Of a stretch of 64,000 nucleotides of DNA, positions 52,340 to 62,338 are shown one piece after another. The notes beneath the pieces are model-generated. The model did no database searches and was not told the origin of the DNA. It was given only the letters and a program-made list of their open reading frames with translations. Both the position numbers and the translations under genes were made by a program. Numbering within the stretch: position 1 is the first letter of the stretch; every line of letters starts with the position of its first letter. The stretch is from Metarhizium brunneum (taxonomy: Eukaryota; Ascomycota; Sordariomycetes; Hypocreales; Clavicipitaceae): positions 6,634,001 to 6,698,000 of the forward strand of contig NC_089423.1 in the NCBI RefSeq assembly GCF_013426205.1, in the 5' to 3' direction.

Positions 52340-54811
52340 CTACTTACTCTGTCCAAATATGCCAAAGACTTCATCCAATTGTGAGTCTACCTGGTGGCGT
52401 TGTTCGGCGTAATGATAGTCTATTGCTCCCCGCCGGGGGTCGTTATTGGATATCACCAAATTTCCGTTCTCGTCATAAATCGTGCTTGCAGAATGCATCA
52501 CGTTGGCATCCTCCATCTCTCCGTTATGTGTAAGTGGGAATAGCGAGACATTGGCCATTCGCATTTGGTCTCCTGATATTGGGCCTTGTCGGTCCGCCTG
52601 TGAGAACCGGGGCGCTTGTTGTACCGGCACTTGGTTCGCCTGTTCATTTCGGGCTTCGGTTTCATTTTGAATGGGGAGGTGATTCTGCTGTGAATATCTC
52701 ATGGTTTGGTCCATCGACGCCGGATAGCGCCGATCCGACTCAATTCTTACATTATGTTCTTGATGAAGACCGCTGTCTACTTCCTGCTGCAGGCTACGCC
52801 TTAACAATCCTGTGAGCAGTTGCTCAGTATGGGACGCTATAGGGGTAACAGGTTTCAAAGCTCGACTAGCATGAATAATGCGTAATGTCCCCGCCTTGGC
52901 CTCGTGGGCTATGGAGCTCAGCGGCCAAGTGGTAGGCGGAATGCAAAGAATGACGCCAGCAGTGAAGAAATTCATCAGTACAAACGACATTGCAAACTGG
53001 TTTTCGAGATGAGGAACCGGCACTCGAGACATTTCTAGAGCTGCATTGACGGACAATTGCAGAGACTCTGAGACAACCTGAAGTGTTTCGCTAGATAAGG
53101 CCTGGCGTGAGTCGGCTGCCACCCGATATTCCAGAAGGGGTCGATGGATGAAGATGACGGCGCTGTTATATGTGACATTCAAGGCATTGATTTGAAGAGA
53201 CAGGTGCCGCCGGGATTTCTGCTCCTCGGGGGATAGGTCCGGTATGCTATCAAGATCTGCAAGGATGGCCTCCTGGGAGGTCGGGTTCGTGTCGAAGACA
53301 GCCGGCAAATCTGCTTTCCAAGCATACAACAAGGAGCGAACGTGTTGCACTGCTTCTACTAAAGAAACCAACTCTGCCGGCGAGATGGGGCTTTGCAGAC
53401 GTAAGAGCCGGAAACGATTTAGTGCCTCCCGCACAATGTCGTACAGGTAGTATTTCAACTCATGAAACGTCTGTCTTGATACTGGACGAGACGAGACGGA
53501 TCTTGGCGAATTGGCAGTCAAAAGGGGGTGTTTGGACAGACCAGGTCCCAAAACCAAGTCATCCAAGTCATCAAGAGGCTGGACGTAGGAAAAGGCAGCG
53601 TCGAGGGAAACTGGGCGCCCGTATATCATGGCAGCAAACGTATCTGCCACGAGGATGTGATTCCAGTTTCGGCGGCGTACCTGTGCGACGACGGGGTCAT
53701 AGTCCTTTCCGGTTGCGCTATCATCATCACCATCGCAATGCAACGTAAGAGCATACGCAGTGCGGACCGCCATGCCCAGGATGCTCCATGCTAAAGTGGG
53801 GGATGCGTGAAAGACGTAGTAGGTTCCCAGAAGGCTGCAGACTTGCACAGTCTCGATGGAGCAGTCGTCGAGAAGATCCAAGAGGTGGAACCGTACTTCC
53901 TTGATGAGTGCTTCGAGAAGCGTCACGGCATCCCAGGACTCTTCTGCGAGCATCGCGTGACCTATCCATGACGGGTCCCGAACGACACACTTCAGTCCAA
54001 CAGCAGACACCATTAGACAAGCCAAGACAAAGCCCAGTTCGTCCCGATGCCATGAGGTCCTGGAAAGAACATGTTTTGCTGCTTGTCTGAATGACGGTTC
54101 GTGGAAAACCAGTGTGAACCAGTGCATCCGATCAAAATACACATCTATCAGTGCCTCGAGCAGCACCGGCGAAGGACACTGCATCGTCACCAAGGACCAA
54201 GGGGGCCCGGCACAACCCATTTTGGACCGACCGGCATAACCAGGGATGCTTTTCGAGATATCGCTAGGATGGGAACCCGCCGAGTCACCAAACATACGAG
54301 CAGCAAAACCAACCGCAGAGCTGTTGGCACCAAACCGCTGTCGCTCACTCAAGTTACCATGGGGACCCTGAGACTGGCCTGGAGAATTGGATTGGAATGG
54401 CGGGCTTGCACGTGATGGATTGAGCGGAAGGTTATGCTTCTTTTGTTCGGGAGAAGCTGAATCTGGCGGGATCGGGTCTCTTTTGGCTCTCCTGACAGCC
54501 CTCTTGATTTTGGCGGAACCATTCTCATCCCGTGCCTCACAAGGGAAGCCTGAGCGGCGGCATAGTGTACAGGGCCTGGCCGTGTCGCACTGCAGAAGCG
54601 TACATTTTCTTTTAGCTAATCCGTTGCTAACAGAAAAGTTGAGTCCTCCAAGAAGGAAAAGGGGGGAGGCAAGAAATGATACCTTTAATTTCTGCTTCCT
54701 GCATCGAACACATGCTCGCACGACTCGAGCTCGATGGGCACCATCTGGCGTCTCCGGCGGAGACATGTGACGGACCTCAGTTTGATTCGTGGGCAATGAG
54801 GGGGCAATCAT
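52340..54811 (-). CDS. Zn2Cys6 fungal transcription factor, 792 aa
   Basis: This is a nuclear DNA-binding regulator. Exon 1 is 54811-54683 and exon 2 is 54589-52340. The 93-bp intron (GTATCA donor, CTGCAG acceptor) is a multiple of three without stops. Its removal restores the zinc cluster: C34-VR-C37-RKQKLK-C44-DTARP-C50-TL-C53-RRSGFP-C60 (CX2CX6CX5CX2CX6C). Unspliced RNA would insert 31 residues between the second and third cysteines. A basic linker (KIKRAVRRAKRD) follows. The middle homology (Fungal_trans-type) region is seen from DVYFDRMHWFTLVFHEPSF through LLGTYYVFHASPTLAWSILGMAVRTAYALTLH. A low-complexity C-terminus follows. The last codons (GGACAGAGTAAGTAG) include a good donor, so a short extra exon is possible. 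The regulated pathway is unknown. The adjacent MFS gene is in the same orientation. Confidence 0.88.
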   Translation of the reverse strand: MIAPSLPTNQTEVRHMSPPETPDGAHRARVVRACVRCRKQKLKVSFLASPLFLLGGLNFSVSNGLAKRKCTLLQCDTARPCTLCRRSGFPCEARDENGSAKIKRAVRRAKRDPIPPDSASPEQKKHNLPLNPSRASPPFQSNSPGQSQGPHGNLSERQRFGANSSAVGFAARMFGDSAGSHPSDISKSIPGYAGRSKMGCAGPPWSLVTMQCPSPVLLEALIDVYFDRMHWFTLVFHEPSFRQAAKHVLSRTSWHRDELGFVLACLMVSAVGLKCVVRDPSWIGHAMLAEESWDAVTLLEALIKEVRFHLLDLLDDCSIETVQVCSLLGTYYVFHASPTLAWSILGMAVRTAYALTLHCDGDDDSATGKDYDPVVAQVRRRNWNHILVADTFAAMIYGRPVSLDAAFSYVQPLDDLDDLVLGPGLSKHPLLTANSPRSVSSRPVSRQTFHELKYYLYDIVREALNRFRLLRLQSPISPAELVSLVEAVQHVRSLLYAWKADLPAVFDTNPTSQEAILADLDSIPDLSPEEQKSRRHLSLQINALNVTYNSAVIFIHRPLLEYRVAADSRQALSSETLQVVSESLQLSVNAALEMSRVPVPHLENQFAMSFVLMNFFTAGVILCIPPTTWPLSSIAHEAKAGTLRIIHASRALKPVTPIASHTEQLLTGLLRRSLQQEVDSGLHQEHNVRIESDRRYPASMDQTMRYSQQNHLPIQNETEARNEQANQVPVQQAPRFSQADRQGPISGDQMRMANVSLFPLTHNGEMEDANVMHSASTIYDENGNLVISNNDPRRGAIDYHYAEQRHQVDSQLDEVFGIFGQSK

Positions 54812-55600
54812 GACTGCATGGCGTGGAACGCAGCAGCGTGGACAGACCTAACTCAACTAGTCCAGTAATAAACTCGGTATCGGGGTAGATATGGGAACTC
54901 GAAACGTGGTGTGGCACAAGACAAAGGAATGGAGGGAATCGACATGATGGGAGATGCTTCCACCGGAGCCTGGGGAAGTTGGGGAAGTTGGGTGGGCGGT
55001 GGAGCCTTTTGAGGAGGAAGTCGCGGGGTCGCGGCTGCCGAAACGGGGAATTCACCACCGATTGAGCCGAACCACGGCGTCTATCGTCCTGCCGGCTCTC
55101 CACTCGAGCATCTACTCCGTAGGTAGTTATACTACTAGTAGCTGTCGTTGACTGTCGGCATAGCGGCAAGGTGCCTCGCCACGAATAATCGCCGTTTGAA
55201 TGGATTTGACGTTGCCGTTGTGAGACAAGTGATGGAAAAATCTGCATTCGCTATTTCCTAAGCGAAAGCTTTGACGCCTGTAATTTCGTTGCTCGGTCAC
55301 GGCCAACAAGAAACAATGGCAAGGCCCTCCACCGGAAGAGCCAGATGACCCAACTGAAACCAACACAAATAAACACACACCGGGAATCAAGAAAAAACAA
55401 GGCATGGCTTGTTTGCACATGACCACGAATACGGCAAGGCCATTTATATGAAGAGGAACACTAGCTGAAAAGCCGTAGGATGCGGCCAAGACACAAATTG
55501 ATTCATATTTTTGGTCACGCCCGCAGTGTCTATTAAGTACGTATGACCAACGCAAAACATGAATCATCCTTCGCGGTTTCAAATACGTCGGACCGCCTTC
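54812..55600. other. intergenic region between Zn2Cys6 and MFS genes
   Basis: 0.8 kb with no domain-bearing frame. It contains the Zn2Cys6 promoter, one TACTCCGTA motif at 55113 (about 300 bp upstream of that gene's start) and the MFS 3' UTR. Confidence 0.5.
55113..55121. promoter_or_regulatory. TACTCCGTA motif in Zn2Cys6 gene promoter
   Basis: Half-palindrome copy of the dispersed motif, about 300 bp upstream of the Zn2Cys6 start codon at 54811 on the reverse strand. A role in control of this gene is speculation. Confidence 0.3.
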
Positions 55601-57409
55601 TTATTCCAGCGCGCGAACCTTGCGCCGGCGGTGCAAGAAATCATCAGCCCACCGTGAAACTGCAAGCACGAGACCAACAGACAGCACCGCAATCGCGACG
55701 GTGAAGCCTCGTTGATAAAGCGGCTTGTCATCTGAGCGAAAGATCTGGGCGCCGTAAATACCTGCTATGTTGGCGTTCATGATGACGCTATCCCAAGACA
55801 ATTGGTTAGCCGATAACTCCCAAAGCTCCAGTACAGCCGAACAAGGCCTACGAAATACAAATACAACAATAGAAAGGCAAAAGCGGAAAAGGAATTGGTC
55901 TCACCCTGCCATAGCTAATGCCCTCTGCTCCGAATCCTTACAAGTAAGCGACAACCACGCGATATTCAGCGGATGCGAAAACGTTCCAAACGTCTGCGTC
56001 CAGACCACGCCAAAGTAGCGCACGCCTCGAAGCTGTACCCGCGTGAAGATTCGGTTGAATACGTATCCGAGCAGGTGACAAAACATACCCACGACAACGG
56101 TTTCACCCCTAAGGTTGCTATTTACCGCCGTCAGTAAATAATGCGGCGCTGTAGGATGCCGGGGATGGAACTAACAAGCGGTCCGAGATCCAGCTAAACG
56201 CAAAGGACACTGGCACTTGTAAGAAAAGACCAACGGCGGCCAACGCGTTGCTGACGAGACGGCCGAACCCGAAGCTGGTGACAATAGACGGAGCGTACGT
56301 GTCAAAGGCACGCTGAGGACCGTTATTGCAGAGTGTGATGAGGAAGTGCACCCAGACACGCCAGTCAATGAACTGGACGAACACGCCATTAGCTTTTTTC
56401 TTTCTTTCAACAGACAACAACACCCATGGGTTTAGAAAGACGACAATGGACGAACTTACAGTTCTCTTAAAAGCATCGAGCCCGATTTTCCTCTTCTTCT
56501 TGCCCTTCATCGGGTCATCCCTCAACACCCTTGTCTGCAAAATATACAACTCGCGTTCTGTAAACCAGGTGACCTGCGGCAAAAATGTACTTCTAGGGCG
56601 TTGGAACGAATCAGGCAAGAAAAGTCCATAGACAAACCCACCAAGGACCGTGAAGGCTCCCATGAGTGCGAAGAGCCAGAACCAACCCGGCTGTCCACCC
56701 ACACCTCTCATATGCAGAATTCCGTAGGCAAGCAGCTTTGCAGACGCCTGGCCAATCTGGTTTCCAAAATAGAAAATCATGACTCGCTTGGCAGTCTCAT
56801 CACGGGTATACCACGTGGACAGTGTCCATAGACCACCGGGGATAAAACCCGACTCTGTAATTCCCAGGAGGAAACGCGTGGCGATGAAGGCCCCGTATCC
56901 GCGCTGAAAGGCTTGGAATGTGCTCACGATCCCGAAAAGGAAGAGTTGTAGCGTGAGCCATTTGCCCGGACCGACGCGGTAGAGGATCATGTTGGAGGGG
57001 ATCTCGGTGAGAACGATGCCGAGGGAAAGCATTTGCTGCCCGACGTTGAATTGGTCCTGGTCTATGCCGACGTCGGCCATGAAGTTGTCTGTGATAGCAT
57101 TGGCCATGTTGCCACGGTCAAGTTCTGGGCTGGTTAGAATCGATTGTGCTTGTTACTGGTGGTGCGACAGATGAACTTACGCAGACAGAAGAAGCCGAGT
57201 GTGAGGATTGGCATAATGATGAAATCTAGCCTGTGTAAGAATACCATGTCAGAAAAGAAGCCATCAAGCCGTCCATGTTTGACACCGGGCAATACCTACT
57301 TTCTCTTTGCTTTCGTCTCCTCATCAGCCGTCCAGTTCACCTCGGGCAGCCTCTCATCCCCATCCTCCTGCACCTGAACGTCCGAGTCGACATGTTTCTC
57401 AGTCGACAT
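55601..57409 (-). CDS. MFS transporter, anion:cation symporter (Dal5/allantoate permease-like) type, 473 aa
   Basis: This is a plasma-membrane carrier of the family that takes up small organic anions such as allantoate, nicotinate or pantothenate in fungi; the substrate cannot be predicted. Six exons: 57409-57300, 57230-57181, 57124-56460, 56372-56176, 56117-55905 and 55787-55601. The N-terminal cytosolic part (VNWTADEETKAKRKLDFIIMP) leads into the family motif LQLDRGNMANAITDNF. TRFLLGITESGFIPGGLWTLSTWY, including the ESGF-P-G signature of this family, and DEVFG-free loops follow. About 12 hydrophobic helices can be counted, and the C-terminus is basic (HRRRKVRALE). The third intron (56373-56459) is 87 bp, in frame and without stops. 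Length is slightly below the usual 490-550 aa. No key motif is missing. Confidence 0.87.
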
Positions 57410-58873
57410 TGTTCTCGATAATTATTTCTGTTGAAAAACTCAGAATAAGGTATGATCAGCACCAACAGGATTGCAGTATCAAAACTCTACCAGCAAGCAA
57501 GCCCTCAGATTCGGGAGGCAGCCCTCGCTTTTTAAACTCGTCGTCCACCATCGCCAAGATGTCCTTTTCAGAACTATCAAGCCTTTCCTCTTTCCCTCGT
57601 TTAAAAAAAAACAAATCCTAGGCACAGCAGCCGTTCCTATGAAATTTCCCGCAAAACGGAGAAGTGCGCCAATAGTACAAAGTGGCTGTTCGTCCCCAGG
57701 GCCCCCAAAAGCTTGGCGTACTGCTTAAATGCTAAAATGGCATGAAATTCGTCTTGGCAACGTGGGCGAATTGAGCATGTCGCCATTTTGCCAACCCTTT
57801 GCACCATGGGCGCGTTTTTAGCATCATGCTAGGTAGGCCGGTAGATTTGCGCTGCGGAAACGGGACGATGCCCTTTTGGCGTGTAGTTTATATTGTGGGA
57901 TGAAGAGCGTCGGCGACTCACATGCTGATATCCTCGCGAGTAAGGCGGACATGGCTTGACTGAGGCATGGGTGATTGGGGCCGAGACCTGCATATTATGA
58001 AATCGTCGTCATCCGCCTTATGCGACGCATTACTGGCTGGAGTGGCTCGCGGACTATCGCGACATGCATGTCGACGAACCGCAAGTGAGGAGCGTTTTGC
58101 ACCATTGCGGTTTCCCACTTGGAGTCTGTTCGTGAGCAGTTCCGGATGCAATTACAGCAACTTGTGTTCCTGGAGCACTCGGCCTCGAACAGCCTTTCCA
58201 CTTTGCCTCTAAAGAGCTCGTCTTCACGAAGTTCAAGGCCAACTCAGTGCAGGACGTGAGCGTAGGCACGCCACACTGGCACGCTGAAGATTATGTCAAA
58301 GGAGGGCTACACAGAAACACGCAGAAACGACATGGAGATGCCCGTAGAGTCAGCGACGTCATGTCGTACCAACCCATGACGGATGATACATTGGAAGATT
58401 GAAATTGTCCAGACGTCCCGCCGCACACAGGCTGTGACGATATGCTAATCCTCATCCGAAGGCAGGTACGGGCGAGTGGGTATTGCTGGCCGGAATTGCC
58501 TTACGCTTGCCAGTTTCTGACGTCACCCCCACTTCTCTGGTTTGACGCCGAAAACGAGGTCGACCATGAAACTCAAATAGCAGATACACGATGATCTTGA
58601 CCTTTGTGCTTCCCTCTTCCACGCGCATGAATGTATAAACCGCCACCGTCGCTTCAAACTCCTTGCCTGTACTATTTTCGTCTGCCTTCCTCACCATTGG
58701 CGATACCATCCCGAAGTTTCGCCAAGCTTGGAGCCACGTCGTCCAAGGTCTCCGTCAAGCTCAGGACTTTCAACTTGATCACAAGCCCTCTCCCCTCGCC
58801 TCCCGGGGCTTTCCCACGCCCACGAGCTGCCTCGTTTCCCGAAATAGCCAGCGTCGAGCCTGGCAGCGCTAGC
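57410..58873. other. divergent intergenic region between MFS and NuiA-like genes
   Basis: About 1.46 kb. I see no gene; frames on both strands are short and overlapping. The right end has a TATA-like ATGTATAAACC near 58630 and a TC-rich leader before the ATG at 58874. Confidence 0.5.
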
Positions 58874-59461
58874 ATGGCCAACGACGAAGATTATATGGCG
58901 TTTCTCGACAAAGCAAACCAGGACCTTGACGACGGGAAAGCGCTTGCGGCGAAGCAGAAGGAGCAGAGCAGCGCCGCCTTCAAAGCTGTGGACGAAGGAT
59001 CTCAAGCTCCCAGGGTTATCAGAGATGCGTGCCAGGACGCGGTGTATGTGACTGATGCGGATGAGCCATTTGAGGAAGTGTCCCTGAAGTGGAGTGGCGA
59101 TGGATTGCCCGATGAAAGTGCGTTCGGCTTGTCCCTTTTCCTTCCCTTGCCTCACTCGCTTAGTTGTTGATTATTTCGGTGCTGGAAAAGTATTCATGTA
59201 CTAATGCTCGCTTCAGCCGAATTCGCCAAGCTCATTAAGCACTGGGACGCCGACAAGGCCGACGTTAGCATTATGGACCCGGTTGATTGGGACTCGCAAG
59301 GCCAGTACACCAAGTTGATCGAGGCCGTCAGAGAGGCAACCAAAGGCAATGACGTGAGGGTCTATAGCGTGGTGAGGGATAAGACCAGGACAGAGTACTG
59401 GGTTGTGTCGAGGGAAGAGGGACGCATCGTGGGTGTCAAGGCTCTGGGAGTGGAGAGCTAG
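58874..59461 (+). CDS. small protein with NuiA-like features, 162 aa
   Basis: Exon 1 is 58874-59117 and exon 2 is 59217-59461; the GTGCGT donor and TTCAG acceptor join A|CC to give Thr. The N-terminus (MANDEDYMAFLDKANQD) is helical and charged. The second half, with VTDADEPFEEVSLKW and a C-terminal strand pattern VRVYSVVRDKTRTEYWVVS then RIVGVKALGVES, resembles the NuiA (nuclease A inhibitor) fold: the DEPFE-type motif and the final glycine-containing V-KALGVE strand. NuiA-like proteins occur in fungi, where their role is not established. No signal peptide is seen. The ATG at 58874 is chosen because upstream in-frame sequence is low-complexity leader; a longer N-terminus from 58631 is open but looks like untranslated or presequence material. 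Confidence 0.65.
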
Positions 59462-60267
59462 GTTGCTTGGACGGGACCTGCATAAAAGAATATTGCTGGA
59501 ATGGCGGTGGCATGGGTTTTAATGCAAGTACATGTATGTATTTACTCAGCAATCTGCAATTGCAATTAGAAAGGGGCATTGCCTTAAGTGGTTGGTTGCA
59601 CAGAGCAAGGAAGCGCAATCGACTGGTCCAAGCTTTGCCCTTAGTACCGCCAACTACTAAGTAGACAAAGGGTCTTTGAACTAGGGTCTTTGAACTTGAT
59701 TGTAAATACGGCCTCGTTAATAGATAGTATGTATCCAACTCCCAATGCAGTCAATCTCTCCATGAACCAACTTGTCCCGCTGTCTCATCCAGCACCATGG
59801 CCCGTCCCTGTGACCAAAGACCACAGACGCAAAGTCATGACTCCATAACCGTCACTCATGCTGGGTGAATGCCCGCAGTCAGCTGGAGAGTCATCCACAT
59901 GTTCGGGTACCGCTTCTCTCATAATTGTCCTTGTATTCTCTCTGAAAAGACCTGAGGATTCCAACACTGCCCTTCGCTGGCGGCCCACGTGATATTTTTC
60001 GGATCTGACTGGTCATTGGCCGAAGTCGCAGGATGATGAAAGAAAGAGACCAGACGCACCTGGTCGATGGAGGCAGTGGGCCCCTCACCTGTCTCTCTTT
60101 TTGCCCCGCAGTCGGGGCCTGTCACTTTCCTACAAAACGGTAGCGTTGGACTAGTGAATTGCGATTTGTTGATACGGGATCGACGCCGCAACGCCATCTT
60201 CAAGACCGCATCGTGAGTCACTACGCATTTGAACATTTCGTCTTCCAGCACGAAGCAGCAGTTCACC
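59462..60267. other. intergenic region and TRP2 promoter
   Basis: About 0.8 kb without a gene. The left part is the 3' UTR of the small NuiA-like gene. The right part holds a TGAGTCA element 48 bp before the TRP2 start. Confidence 0.55.
60214..60220 (+). promoter_or_regulatory. CPC1/GCN4-type element TGAGTCA upstream of TRP2
   Basis: A perfect TGA(G/C)TCA site lies 48 bp before the ATG at 60268. Cross-pathway (general amino-acid) control regulators of the GCN4/CPC1 family bind this heptamer, and TRP2 is a classic target class. A second copy, TGACTCA, lies inside intron 1 at 60341-60347, overlapping the intron branch-site consensus. Confidence 0.6.
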
Positions 60268-61996
60268 ATGGCGGGCTCAGTAAGTGCATCATGCAAGCAT
60301 CCACGTACCGCCAACAGAAATCACGAATTGGACTCGTTGCTGACTCAATTGCCCAAACAGCGGGCCATCGTCCCAACGCTCGACACCGTCCGGTCCATCG
60401 TCGAGAGGCCTCATGCTGGCCCTGGTAAGAAGCCGACTCTCATCCCCATTTACCGCCAGATTTCCTCCGATCTCATCACGCCGTCTGCCGCATATCTCAA
60501 GATCTCAGCCCACTCCTCGTCCGAGCACTCATTCCTATTCGAGTCTGCCGCCACAGAGCAAGTAGGCCGGTATAGCTTTGTTGGCGCCGGCCCGCGCAGG
60601 ATCCTCACCACCGGACCCGGATACGGGCCTGAAACGGACCCTCTGCCTGCCTTGGAGAAGGAACTGGCCGAGCATGTGGTCGCCCACGTGCCGGGTCTGC
60701 AGCTGCCGCCATTGACTGGCGGTGCCATTGGGTACGTCGGCTACGACTGCGTCCGATACTTTGAGCCCAAGACTGCACGGCCCATGAAGGATGTGCTCAA
60801 GATTCCCGAGTCGCTGTTTATGCTCTTTGATACCATTGTGGCGTTTGATAGATTCTACGGCATCATCAAGGTCATTAGCTACGTTGCGGTGCCGGAGGAT
60901 GGCAAGACTGGCCTAGAGGCTGCCTATGAAACGGCCAAACGCACCATTGACGACCTAGTCGATGTGCTCAACTCTCCCGAAATCGAGCTTCCCGAACAAG
61001 GCCCGATAGAGCTGGGGCAGGAGGCCACTTCCAACATTGGCCAAAAGGGCTACGAAGCACACGTCACCAAACTAAAGGAGCACATTGTCAAGGGCGACAT
61101 CTTCCAGTGCGTGCCGTCACAGCGATTCGCCCGACCTACCAGCCTCCACCCCTTCAACATTTACAGACACCTGCGGACCGTCAATCCGTCGCCGTACCTG
61201 TTCTACGTCAACTGCAAGGACTTTCAGATCGTCGGCGCCTCCCCCGAGCTCCTGGTCAAGAGAGAGGCCGGTAGGATCATCACACACCCCATTGCCGGCA
61301 CCGTCAAGCGCGGCAAGACACTCGAGGAGGACCAGCGCCTGGCAAACGAACTGAGCAGCTCGCTCAAGGACCGCGCCGAACACGTCATGCTGGTCGACCT
61401 TGCCCGCAACGACATCAACCGCGTCGGAGACCCGTTCACGGTCCGCGTCGACCGGCTCATGGTGGTCGAAAAGTTCAGCCACGTCCAGCACCTGGTGTCA
61501 CAGGTTTCCGGCGTCCTCAGACCCGACAAGACGCGATTCGATGCGTTTAGATCAGTCTTCCCGGCAGGCACCGTCTCTGGCGCGCCCAAAGTCCGCGCCA
61601 TGGAACTCATTGCTGAGTTGGAGAAGGAGAAGCGGGGCGTCTACGCCGGTGCGGTGGGCTACTTTGGATACGGAAGTGAGGACGAGAACGGGAACACGGT
61701 AGAGGGCGCAATGGATACCTGCATTGCGTTGAGAACAATGATGGTCAAGGACGGCGTGGCCTATCTCCAAGCTGGTACGTGCCTTCTCCCCCCAAAATCA
61801 TTTTCTGGACTGTCCGTCTCCTTTTCCATGCAATACCCAAGACTAACTGTTCTCAGGCGGCGGCATCGTATTCGATTCGGATGAATACGACGAATGGATG
61901 GAGACAATCAACAAACTCGGCGCCAATATGCAGTGCATCAAGTCGGCGGAGGAGCTGTATTACGACCAACAGCAAGCTGCTAAAAGTACCAAATAG
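60268..61996 (+). CDS. TRP2: anthranilate synthase component I, 521 aa
   Basis: This is the chorismate-utilising subunit that makes anthranilate in the first committed step of tryptophan synthesis; ammonia comes from the glutaminase partner. Three exons: 60268-60279 (12 nt, MAGS), 60361-61774 and 61857-61996. Intron 1 (81 bp) has GTAAGT and CAG borders but is also in frame without stops, so an unspliced form would stay open. The N-terminal domain has [20 protein letters not shown], matching the LLES tryptophan-feedback motif. The catalytic core includes [35 protein letters not shown] and [18 protein letters not shown]. The C-terminus ends in the [14 protein letters not shown] segment. Length is normal. 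Cross-pathway control is suggested by the TGAGTCA upstream. Confidence 0.96.
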
Positions 61997-62338
61997 ACCA
62001 TATTCTGTGCATAAGATGTACGTATATTTATAAACAGACAGATCTTGAAGATGGTGATTCTCGGATTGGGTACTGTCTACTATAAAAATAGATGGCACAC
62101 TAGCCGTGGACATCTAGTGCAGGTCAAGTCATGGGCTTCGCACAATGGCTCAAAAACGCAGCGAGATGAAAAGGTCGTGAGGAATCTTGTGATTTAAAAA
62201 AAAAAGGCTATGTAAACCCAAATAGCTAGCCCGCTATGATACCTATGCAGCCCCTTCATAAACTCATGAGTAATGCAGCCATTGCCATCCATGCATATAA
62301 CACCTCCCAAAAAAAAAACACAAAGACCTATTCAAGAC
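61997..62338. other. convergent 3' intergenic region
   Basis: A 342-bp AT-rich stretch between the TRP2 stop and the facing gene, containing A-runs (62196-62205 and 62309-62317). No gene. Confidence 0.6.
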
